Below the pieces are notes generated by a model. That model was not told where the DNA came from, made no database searches, and saw nothing but the letters and a program-made list of their open reading frames with translations. A stretch of 64,000 nt of DNA from JBBDJB01 sp040880125 (lineage in GTDB: Bacteria > Planctomycetota > Planctomycetia > Pirellulales > JBBDJB01): positions 1-64,000 of the forward strand of contig JBBDJB010000029.1 in NCBI GenBank assembly GCA_040880125.1. Reading direction: 5' to 3'. Numbering within the stretch: position 1 is the stretch's first letter; each line of letters begins with the position of its first letter. The translations under genes were made by a program, and so were the position numbers. Positions 29,181 through 38,337 of the stretch are shown here, piece by piece.

Positions 29181-30644
29181 CTAATTTATTGCATGCGTTG
29201 CTACTCGGTCGCCCATTTGACCGGAAACGACTTTCTCGAAAGCACCTAAGAACTGTTCTAGGCGGCGGCCCTCCTGGTGTACAACAAGCCGGCCCGAATT
29301 GATCGCTGCCTCAACGGACATCTCGCCCCGGGCGAGCTTCGCAAAGGTACGGGCGGAAAGATAGAAGCCACCAGCCGTACCCGACGGCAAGCCCCACTCG
29401 ACGCCCGATAGTTCCCCCCCGGAGATGTGCAACTGCCACTGTCCCCCGCCGGGTCCGTTCACCTGCAGGGCGATCGCTTCGCCGGCCGAGCCTTCCTGCA
29501 ACGACAGTCCATCAATATGGGCCGCCACATCGAACTCTACCGCCGGCGCTTCATGCCGCGGCGGCATGAAGTTCCGCTCTACCGGGTAGCGCGACACTCG
29601 CAGCAATACGTCGTACGTCATCTTCGGGCACGGCAGGTGCGGAAGCGCCGCCCGAGTGTTGGTCAGGTCGAACTTGGGATCGTCGCGCCAGTGCGAACGA
29701 TAGATCGACATGTACTCGTAGAACAACGCTTCTAGCTTGGACAGTTCGGCCTCGGAGACCGAAGTGGCCAAGGGGCGGGGATAGTAGCGCTCGATCGCGT
29801 CGCGGATCACATGTTGAATCTCTGCGATCGGCACCGGATCTGGCGAGGCCAGATGATAGGTCTGGCCGTGATGCTGGGCGTGCGTCACCAGTTCGACAAT
29901 GGCCGCCGAAAGCCAATCGACGGGCACCAGATTCTTGCCTTCGTGCCCTTGCAGGCCGAGCTTGGCGAAGAATCGCTCGTTCATCTCCTTCACCGGCACG
30001 CGGCCCGCGATGGTATAGGCCAACTGAAGCGGAAGGTAGAACCCGTGGAAGTTGGTGACGTAGCCGCTGTGGGAGTCCCCCAGCACGCTGGCTGGACGGT
30101 AGAACGTACGCTGGTCGAGAAAGTCGGCCGCGCGGATCATCTTTTCGGCTTCGAGCTTGCTCTTTTCGTAGACGTTTCCTAGCGACTGGCCAACGTCGAC
30201 GTCGGACTCGAGGATCTGGCCCTGGCGAAGCCCGCAAATGTAGGCCGTGGAGACATGATGATATTGGCGGATACCCGCCGTCTGGCAAAGCCGCAACAGG
30301 TTGCGCGTGCCGTCCACGTTCGTGCGAAACGGCTCACCCCGCTTGTCCTCGCGGAAGGTCATGCTTGCCGCACAGCTCAAGATGGTGCCGCAGTGCTTTG
30401 CCAACCAGCGGCGCTGCTCGGCATCGGGGACGACGTCGTCTAAGCACAAGTCGCCTTCGATGATGACGGGGCGAGGTAATGCCCGGCCGGCTTGCTGCTC
30501 CCAGTGACCCAAAATTCCGGCGAGCGTTGCGGGCCCTTTGCCGGGGCGAACCATCGCCGCGACCGGAACGTCGGCCGCCAGCAGATCACGCAGCAGATAA
30601 CGTCCCACGAGGCCCGTGGCGCCTGTCAGAAGGAGGTAGCTCAT
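29181..30644 (-). CDS. thioester reductase (SDR-e) fused to an SCP2-like domain
   Basis: NAD(P)H-dependent reductase that would release an acyl chain from carrier protein or CoA as an aldehyde or alcohol. The Rossmann motif LLTGATGLVG is at residues 5-14 and the catalytic Tyr159-x3-Lys163 in VYEKSK. HVSTAYICG is typical of thioester reductases and fatty acyl reductases. After the extended-SDR domain (about 1-375) comes a region of about 100 residues resembling SCP2 sterol-carrier domains (IALQVNGPGGGQWQLHISGG, then FAKLARGEMSVEAAINSGRL). SCP2 folds bind acyl chains or lipids. I chose the ATG at 30644, where homology begins; the frame is open to 30710. It lies between the hydrolase and synthase genes on the same strand. 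Confidence 0.82.
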   Translation of the reverse strand: MSYLLLTGATGLVGRYLLRDLLAADVPVAAMVRPGKGPATLAGILGHWEQQAGRALPRPVIIEGDLCLDDVVPDAEQRRWLAKHCGTILSCAASMTFREDKRGEPFRTNVDGTRNLLRLCQTAGIRQYHHVSTAYICGLRQGQILESDVDVGQSLGNVYEKSKLEAEKMIRAADFLDQRTFYRPASVLGDSHSGYVTNFHGFYLPLQLAYTIAGRVPVKEMNERFFAKLGLQGHEGKNLVPVDWLSAAIVELVTHAQHHGQTYHLASPDPVPIAEIQHVIRDAIERYYPRPLATSVSEAELSKLEALFYEYMSIYRSHWRDDPKFDLTNTRAALPHLPCPKMTYDVLLRVSRYPVERNFMPPRHEAPAVEFDVAAHIDGLSLQEGSAGEAIALQVNGPGGGQWQLHISGGELSGVEWGLPSGTAGGFYLSARTFAKLARGEMSVEAAINSGRLVVHQEGRRLEQFLGAFEKVVSGQMGDRVATHAIN

Positions 30645-30820
30645 GCGGCAGTCTCTTCTCCGGGGGCACCGCTTCCAACCCAGGAAGCTGCCGCTCTTTG
30701 CGCGGGTCAAGTGGCGTGGGTATCGATTCTACTGACGGCTTCGAATGCAGTCAACATGGGGCATATAAACAGATTGCGGCGATTGAGGAGATGCTGCCGA
30801 GCGCCGTGCTCCGGTGCCCT

Positions 30821-31669
30821 TCACAACCGGGCACGCACGTCAACGGGCATGAACTCACGCTTCTCATCGCGTGCCACGCGACTGACGCCGACGCGAGGAT
30901 CATGATTCCACATAATCCACCAGCCTTCGTCGGCCGCCCGGCCCAGCCACTGGGGCTTCCGTTGCCGGGTCACGACCGGATAGGTGTCGTAGGACAGGTG
31001 CCACATGCGGCGCAGATGAATCGTTGATGGACAGATATCGCCCAGGTAGGCAGCCGTTTGGCCTCCGGATTCGAACACCATAGCCATATGGCCGCGGGTG
31101 TGGCCGCCGGTGACGTAGCCGGTCAGGCCGGGCACGAGCTGCTGGCCGTCTTCGACAACCATCATCAAACCGGCTTCGTACAGCGGCAGAATGTCTTGGA
31201 GTGGATAGGCAGTCTCCAATTCCGGCAATCGCCCGGTGGCATCCTCCCATTCAATCCGTCCGACCAGGTGCCGAGCGCGCGCGAAGATCGGAACGGGGTG
31301 CCGGGCGGCATCGAATCGGGTGGCACCACACACGTGGTCGAAGTGCAAATGGCTGAAAACCAGCGTATCGACATCCTCGGGCACTACGCCCAAGGCGGCG
31401 AGTCCTTCAACGAGCGGCTCGCCTTCCTCCATGTTGTAAAACCGCCGGTCGAGCGGGGCGAACTTGCCGCCGTATCCCGTGTCGATAAGCACCGTGTGCG
31501 TGCCGTCGCGGGCCAGAACGCAATTGTTAGCGCAAGGGATGCGGTTGTAGTCGTCCGGCGGCGCCACGTTCTTCCATACAGTTTTCGGCACGACGCCGAA
31601 CATGACCCCGCCATCGAGCCAGAACTGGCCGCCGTTGATCGTGTCGAGCTGCCAGTTGCCGAGATTCAT
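30821..31669 (-). CDS. metallo-beta-lactamase-fold hydrolase
   Basis: Zinc-dependent hydrolase of 282 residues. The metal-binding motif HLHFDH is at residues 107-112, followed by GGHTRGH and a conserved LGD. An aspartate in LIDTGYGG marks the usual first loop. No signal peptide is visible, so it should be cytoplasmic. The superfamily includes quorum-quenching lactonases, glyoxalases and thioesterases, so the substrate cannot be read from sequence. In this operon, between the acyl ligase and the thioester reductase, a thioesterase or proofreading role on the synthase is plausible, because some iterative polyketide synthases use MBL-fold thioesterases in trans. That function is inference. A 176-base gap separates it from the reductase gene. 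Confidence 0.85.
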   Translation of the reverse strand: MNLGNWQLDTINGGQFWLDGGVMFGVVPKTVWKNVAPPDDYNRIPCANNCVLARDGTHTVLIDTGYGGKFAPLDRRFYNMEEGEPLVEGLAALGVVPEDVDTLVFSHLHFDHVCGATRFDAARHPVPIFARARHLVGRIEWEDATGRLPELETAYPLQDILPLYEAGLMMVVEDGQQLVPGLTGYVTGGHTRGHMAMVFESGGQTAAYLGDICPSTIHLRRMWHLSYDTYPVVTRQRKPQWLGRAADEGWWIMWNHDPRVGVSRVARDEKREFMPVDVRARL

Positions 31670-31767
31670 CAGGTTCTCAATAAACCGCGGGACGGTGAAC
31701 GGCCAAGTGGAGGGCGGTGAAGTGCGTGGAAAGCTACGCCCGCCGTGGAAGGCGTTGGGTTAAGGCG

Positions 31768-33231
31768 TTACGGGAGCTTATCCCGGAGGATTTTTCCGGC
31801 AGGCGAGCGCGGTAAGGCGTCCAGTGGCAGGATCCGCTCCGGCCGCTTGTAATACACCAGGTGTCGTTCGCAATGGGAGCGGATCAACTGCACGTCGACG
31901 CCCGACTCGACGACCACGGCGGCCTTGATGAACTGGCCTCCGCTCTTGCGGGCAGCGGCGTAGACCTTTACCTCCACAACTCCCGGAACCGAGGCGATTA
32001 CCTCTTCGACTTCCGAGGGGATCACCTTCAATCCCTCGACATTGATCACGTCCGCCTCACGCCCCAGCAGATGAATGTGGCCGCGCTGGTCGATGCGGGC
32101 CAGATCGCCGGTTTCGAACCAGCCGTCGGCGACGGGCGAGGTATCGATCCCATCGCTCGACAGGTAACCGGCCATCATCGACGACGAACGGATGAACAGT
32201 CGTCCCGCACCCGGCTGGGCGTCCGAGTGTTCCGGGTGGGGCCGCACTTGAGCCTCGACACCATTCATCGGCGGACCGACGCAGCTTCCCGCAATCTGCG
32301 GCTCCTCGGCGGGAGCGACGGTGATGCCGCCGGTTTCGGTCGTTCCGTAGAGGGGACGAATCGTCGTGCCGGACTTGCCGTGAAACCGCTCGGCCGTCCG
32401 CTGCGAAAGAGGGGAACCGGCTGACAACACGGTTCGCACCGCGCCGCGTAAGCGGTCGCCCGCGCCGAACATCAGCACGTCCAACATGGCCGGCACCGCG
32501 GGCAGGATCGTAATCTGTTCTTGCGCTAATCCCTGAAACACCCGGCCGGACTGGAAGCTGCGCATCGAGACCACCGAGGCGCCACTCAAAAGTGGAACCA
32601 TCACGCACATGCCGTACGCGTAGGCGTGACACATGGGGGCCACTGCCATGATCGTATCGGCGCCGGTGACGCCAATCGTTTCGATATAATGCCGCGCTTC
32701 CTCGGTAGCGGCAAAGCCGGGACGAACGGCTACCTTAGGCTGGCCCGTTGTTCCGGACGTGGGATGCAGCGGTACGCCGGGCAGCGACGCGTAGTCGCCA
32801 TTAAATCCGGGCGAGTCAGGCGAGAGCCGGGCCGCCGAAAGTTGCAACCAATCGGCCGCTGTGAACGTGGTGGCGGCGAGCGATTCGGTCTCAAAGTCGC
32901 CCGGCGGGAGTTCGTCGGCCAGCAGCAATTCGGCGCCGAACCGAAGCGCGGTGCGTTTCAACTCGGTGGGCGGAGTCTTGGAGTGAACCAACAGCGGCGA
33001 GCCGCCACTAGCCAGGATCGATAGCAGCGTCGCTACGAATTGCGGGCCGTTGCCGACGGAGACGACCACCCGCTGGCCCGGCGCAAGTCCCCAGGATGCT
33101 AACTGTGCGGAGAGCGCTCGGCGTGCGGAGTGAAAGCCCCACGCGTCGACGACCAGATCCCGGTCCAGATCCACGAACTTGCCGCCGTATCCTTCGGCAG
33201 CGTCCAGGATAGGCAGCGGCGAGGTGTCCAT
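31768..33231 (-). CDS. AMP-forming acyl-CoA/acyl-ACP ligase (ANL superfamily)
   Basis: Activates a carboxylic acid as acyl-adenylate and transfers it to CoA or a carrier protein. Motifs in order: phosphate loop HPTSGTTGQPK, YGTTETGG, GWFETGDL, and the C-terminal catalytic lysine in SPAGKILRDKL. The 487-residue length is typical. The ATG at 33231 lies two bases after the stop of the aminotransferase gene, so the two are translationally linked. The substrate may be a starter fatty acid for the synthase or the acid partner for the final condensation; an amino acid is also possible. It lacks a fused carrier domain. Confidence 0.88.
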   Translation of the reverse strand: MDTSPLPILDAAEGYGGKFVDLDRDLVVDAWGFHSARRALSAQLASWGLAPGQRVVVSVGNGPQFVATLLSILASGGSPLLVHSKTPPTELKRTALRFGAELLLADELPPGDFETESLAATTFTAADWLQLSAARLSPDSPGFNGDYASLPGVPLHPTSGTTGQPKVAVRPGFAATEEARHYIETIGVTGADTIMAVAPMCHAYAYGMCVMVPLLSGASVVSMRSFQSGRVFQGLAQEQITILPAVPAMLDVLMFGAGDRLRGAVRTVLSAGSPLSQRTAERFHGKSGTTIRPLYGTTETGGITVAPAEEPQIAGSCVGPPMNGVEAQVRPHPEHSDAQPGAGRLFIRSSSMMAGYLSSDGIDTSPVADGWFETGDLARIDQRGHIHLLGREADVINVEGLKVIPSEVEEVIASVPGVVEVKVYAAARKSGGQFIKAAVVVESGVDVQLIRSHCERHLVYYKRPERILPLDALPRSPAGKILRDKLP

Positions 33232-33233
33232 TC

Positions 33234-34589
33234 TCAGGCAAGTAGCACGGCTCGAGCCCCATCCTCGATCCGCTCCAGCACGACGGAGACGTCACCGTGC
33301 GAGTGTGCGGTCGAAAGGAATAGCGGCTCGAACTGGTTCGGGTGGAAATACACGCCCGACTGCTGAAGCTGATGTTGAAAGCGAATGTACTTGTCGAAAT
33401 CGCAGTAGCGGCGTACGTCACGATAATTGGTGATCGGACCCGCGTCGCCATGGGTCAACAGCAGCGAGATCATCGGGCCGACGTGGTGTACTCGATGCGG
33501 AATGCGCAGTCGAGTGAAGATCTCCTCGACACCGTTGGCCAAGGCCGTCGACACGCTTTCCAAGTGGTGATAGATGGCCGGGCCATTGGCTTGCAACTCG
33601 TCCAGGACGGCATCGGCGGCGGCCATGACCAGGGAATTGCCCGAGTAGACGCCGCCGTGGAACAGGCGCCCCTCGACGATTGACTGCATGACTTCCCGAG
33701 TGCTGCCCAGGGCGGAGATCGGGAAGCCACCACCTAGCGCTTTGCTGAGGATCGTGATGTCGGCCTCGACGCCGAACCGCTGTTGAGCGCCGCCCGGCGC
33801 CACTCGCATGCCGGTGATCACTTCGTCAAAAATTAACAGTGCGCCGTGCTCGTGAGTGAGCGCCCGCGCGACATCGAGATAGTCGGCATTCGGCGGTACA
33901 ACGCCGCCGTTGCCCATGACTGGTTCCATGATTACCGCGGCCACAACGCCGGCGTGGTCGGACAGGCACTGCTCGAGCGCTTCGGGCGAGTTCCAGCGGC
34001 AGACCAGCACGTCGTGCGGCGCGCCGTTCATCCCCAAGGTTCCCGGCATAGCGGGGCCGTACGGGCCTGCCGGCAAGTCCTCGAGCGGGGCATGGTAGCG
34101 ATTGAAGATCGCGTCGCTCGACCCGTGGTAATGCCCCTCAAAGGCGACGATGTACCGCCGTTGGGTAAAGGTTCGGGCCAGTCGCAACGCCGCGGCGATG
34201 GCTTCGCTGCCGGTGCTGGAAAACCGTAGCAGTTCGATGTTCGGGTAAAGCAGCTTGACTTTCTCGGCTACGCGAGCCGTCAATTCGGCCGGGAAGCCCA
34301 ACTGGCTACCACTTTCGGTGAGTTGTCGCACTACCGCGTCGATCACCCCGGGCGGCCGATGGCCGAAGATCAGCGGTCCGTAGGCCATGTTGAGGTCGAT
34401 ATACTCTTGTCCGTCGACATCCCAAATCGTGGAGCCCTGACCGCCGGTAGCCACCAGGGGCAGGTGATAAGGCAGGACGCGCATGGTGCTGTTATCGCCG
34501 CCTGCGATGCTTTGGCGAGCGCGTTCCAACTGCCGCTGGGAGTTACTGGAAGTCGCTTCGAACAACTTGCCGTTTGTTATTTGCATCAT
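33234..34589 (-). CDS. PLP-dependent class III aminotransferase (GSA-aminotransferase-like)
   Basis: Cytoplasmic PLP enzyme of the glutamate-1-semialdehyde aminomutase/class III aminotransferase family. The PLP lysine is Lys283 in ILSKALGGG, the cofactor aspartate Asp255 in LIFDEVITG, and the phosphate-binding region is SSTGSEA (124-130). Length 451 is near normal. Haem-type GSA aminomutase is unlikely as the role, because it is embedded in a synthase operon, two bases ahead of the ligase gene. Related GSA-like enzymes in other clusters aminate beta-keto chains on carrier proteins or free aldehydes. With a thioester reductase nearby, amination of a fatty aldehyde is the simplest hypothesis. 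A second in-frame ATG follows immediately. Confidence 0.88.
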   Translation of the reverse strand: MMQITNGKLFEATSSNSQRQLERARQSIAGGDNSTMRVLPYHLPLVATGGQGSTIWDVDGQEYIDLNMAYGPLIFGHRPPGVIDAVVRQLTESGSQLGFPAELTARVAEKVKLLYPNIELLRFSSTGSEAIAAALRLARTFTQRRYIVAFEGHYHGSSDAIFNRYHAPLEDLPAGPYGPAMPGTLGMNGAPHDVLVCRWNSPEALEQCLSDHAGVVAAVIMEPVMGNGGVVPPNADYLDVARALTHEHGALLIFDEVITGMRVAPGGAQQRFGVEADITILSKALGGGFPISALGSTREVMQSIVEGRLFHGGVYSGNSLVMAAADAVLDELQANGPAIYHHLESVSTALANGVEEIFTRLRIPHRVHHVGPMISLLLTHGDAGPITNYRDVRRYCDFDKYIRFQHQLQQSGVYFHPNQFEPLFLSTAHSHGDVSVVLERIEDGARAVLLA

Positions 34590-34739
34590 GTCCGGACTGC
34601 TCGAGATCCTAAAAAGGCCGCCGAATGCAAAGCTACAAACCCCGCTTTAGACGCACTAGTCATCGCATGATTCCCAGATTACCACGCATTATCGCGCATG
34701 AATGTGTGGTGTCAAGCGGCACGGACTGGGGTGAAAAGG

Positions 34740-34759
34740 AAAAAAGGGCGGGCTTTTTT
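34740..34759. terminator. possible intergenic terminator between permease and aminotransferase genes
   Basis: An exact 7-bp inverted repeat AAAAAAG / CTTTTTT encloses six GC bases, so either strand could form an A-tract hairpin ending in Ts. A GC stem (GCCCGCG/CGCGGGC around 34779-34807) lies next to it. If functional, it would separate transport from biosynthesis transcripts. The stem is weak, so confidence is modest. Confidence 0.35.
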
Positions 34760-34876
34760 GGTAGTTCCGATAACCGACGCCCGCGGTGTTTGCCGAGGTC
34801 GCGGGCACGCGGTTCGGGTGATGGTCGGCGTCGACTCGCGCTTCTCCCAATGATGATCACGCGACGGCCTGTGCCA

Positions 34877-37383
34877 TCACTCGTAGGCGATCGCTGCGAG
34901 CAGATCGAGCCGTGCGGCGCGGCGCCCCGGCCGCCATGCTGCCACCACCGCGATTACCAAGCAGCCCCCGGCATTGGCAGCCAGCAACCACGGGTGAAGC
35001 TCGAATGGGATCGAGCGGCCGAGCACCGGCTCGTTGCAGACATGGATCACTGCCGCCGTCGTGATTCCTCCCAAAGTCCCCATAAGTGCCCCGAACAGCC
35101 CCAGCAGCAGCGACTCGCAGAAGACTAACTTCCGCACCTGCGCCTGGGTCATGCCAATGATTCGCAGGAGTCCCAGTTCCCGGGTTTGCTCCAGCACGTT
35201 CATTACCAGCGTATTACTGACTGCCGCGCCGCCGATCAGAAAACCGACGGCCAACAGGCTCCACAGTGCCGCCACTACACTATTGATCAGGCCGTCGAGC
35301 TGGCGACGCATGTCGGCAAACGACTGCACGAGGATATTTTCCTCGGCCAACAACTCTTCCAGTTCCGCCACGAGCTTCCCAGCGGGGACGCCAGGGGCCG
35401 CCTCGACGATATAGAACTCGGCTGGGCCCAGGGCGACGATCTCTTCGGCCACCACCCTATCGAGGTACGCCACCTGACCGCCGAGCAAGTAGTCGTTGAC
35501 GATCTGGGCGACGCGCGGCGAACTCGTCCGTCCCTGAAACTCGAGCCGCACGGCGTCACCCACTGAGAGGTCGAGCCTGCGGGCGAGCATGTTGCTGATC
35601 ACAACTTCGCCCTCCGCCATTCGACTTCGCAGCGATTCATCCTCCGCCGGGGATAGTTCCCACGGCAGCGCCAACTCCGGCGGAAAATCGCGAACAACGC
35701 AAATAGCAGGCATCCCGTTCGCCCGACCGGAAAGCAGGCGCATTTCCACGACGTGGCGGACATCCGGCAGAGCGGCCACCTCGGCGGTGATATCCCGGCG
35801 ATCCTGCGACGCAGCGGTATCGTCGCGAGCCGCGGGGTCCGTGAGAAACACATCGCCTGAGAGGGAGCGTCGGTGCCAGTCGCGGACGTCGTTCACGTTG
35901 TTGACGATGGCGGTACCCAATCCCAGGCCTGCGCTGAGCGCGACGACGAGTACGCCGACGGTCAGCCCGGTGCGTGTGGAGCGTGCCAGCAATTGCTCCG
36001 AGGCCAGGCGTCCTTCGGTTTTGAGCAGCGGCGAAAGCAACCAGCGGATCGCCCGCAGCACCGGCCGGCCCGCGGCCGGGATGACTGCAATAAAGGCTAC
36101 CAGCATCAGCAATCCTGCCGGGATCGCCCACTGCGGCGCAAGCCGCTCGACAGCAACTAGCGCGACAAGCAACACGGACAGGCACCAGGCGGCGACCCCC
36201 GCGGCTGTTGCCCAGAGCGGAAAATGTTCGGAACGGCGAAGCTCAAGGTCGCCCAGGGCCTCGACCGGCGGTACATTCCGCGATTGAATCGCCGGCACGA
36301 GGGCGGCCAGCAGAGCGACCGCCGGCCCCAACGCCATTGCCCCGGCAAACTCCGAAGTCGAGATCTGCCCAGCCGGGATATCAACCTCGAGCAGCGCTCC
36401 CATCGCACCTGCGAGAGCCCGCCCCAGCCACCATCCCACGGGAGCCCCCAGCGCCGCACCGGCAAATCCCAGGCCGGCGCCCTCGACCAAGTGCAATCCG
36501 AGAACCTGCCGACGAGTGGCCCCCAGCACGCGCAGTACGGCCAGGTCGTGTCGCCGCTCGCTGAAGTTGAGCCGAACGGTGTTGAGGATGATAAACGCTG
36601 CCATCGCCATCGACAGCGCACCGGCCAGGCGCAGAGCCAGTTCCGTCGATTGCAGTGTCGTGTCGATCGTCTCCAGCGGATCCGCCGGCTTTTGCACGAC
36701 TAATTCGTCCGGCAACTGAGCGGCTACGTCGGCCAACACGCCATCACGATACTCGCGAGAGGCGACCACTATGCGCAGGCGATCGACCCGGCCACTGAGC
36801 TGAAAATATTCCTGTACGGCCGACAACGGCATCACGACACCCGCGGCCGGAGCGAACTGCGCCAACGCCGAGGGGTCGGCCAACCCGACAACAGTCATCG
36901 ATTTCGGCCCCCGACGAGTGATGACTGTCAAGCGATCGTTCACCGCCGCCTTCATGCCCTCGGCGACATCAGCAGAGAGCACGACGTCATCCGGGGCCGA
37001 GGGAGCACGCCCCTCGACCAGGTCAAGCGCCGCGGCCACCTTCTCGTCGCCGGACGGCAGCCCCAACAGCACAGTGCGAAAACGCTGGCCGTGCACGCGT
37101 GCGAGTGCCGCGCGTGTGGCAAGGGGGAACACCCCCTCGACGCCCGGCAATTCGGACACGTCAGGTACGTCGGCCAAAGCGAACCGGTCGCCGGAAACTG
37201 CGACGATTTCCAGCGAGGGATGTTTGTCGACTTGTTTCGACAACCTCGCCACGCCCTGACGCACGCTCGACTGCGCAAACCCGGTACCGAGCACGGCCGC
37301 TACGGCGGTGGCTACGCTGACGATAGACAAAATGGCTCGCCCGGGCCGCTGGCGCCAGGAGCGCGCAATCACGTGCAAGAAGC

Positions 37384-37387
<4 letters not shown>
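34877..37387 (-). CDS. FtsX/MacB-type ABC permease
   Basis: Inner-membrane permease of the LolC/MacB family, 836 residues. An N-terminal membrane segment is followed by a large periplasmic domain (about 45-250) and a three-helix FtsX block (about 255-370). A central hydrophobic stretch, a second periplasmic domain and a final FtsX block (about 700-836) complete a duplicated layout. Such proteins extract or move lipids and lipoproteins, or export amphipathic compounds, by mechanotransmission. Its start overlaps the ATPase gene by four bases (37384-37387). It precedes the aminotransferase by 287 bases on the same strand. A role with the cluster product is possible but unproven. Confidence 0.88.
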
Positions 37388-38112
<725 letters not shown>

Positions 38113-38337
38113 AGGCTTCCGAGAGTGCCGTGTGCGACGTATGGCGGGGGGCGATCACACGCAAATCCCGACGGTTGCCTGCCACGCGGCAGCCCGTGGA
38201 GGATCAGGTCTCGCGGGGCGCGCAAGTTACCGCAGATTTCCTAAATTGCCAATCATACATTAAAATCCTGGCTTGGCGATGGGCCGGTCATGTGACCAAC
38301 GCCCCCGATTCCATTCCCGTTTGCCCCCGCGCTGAGC

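Noticed and set aside
33234..34589. Housekeeping hemL (glutamate-1-semialdehyde aminomutase)
   Set aside because: The family is the same, but it lies two bases ahead of an acyl ligase in a synthase operon, which favours a specialised aminotransferase. Not fully excluded.
38130..38337. Small open frames in the divergent region before the secreted-protein gene
   Set aside because: They overlap the promoter region, lack ribosome sites and have no family features.
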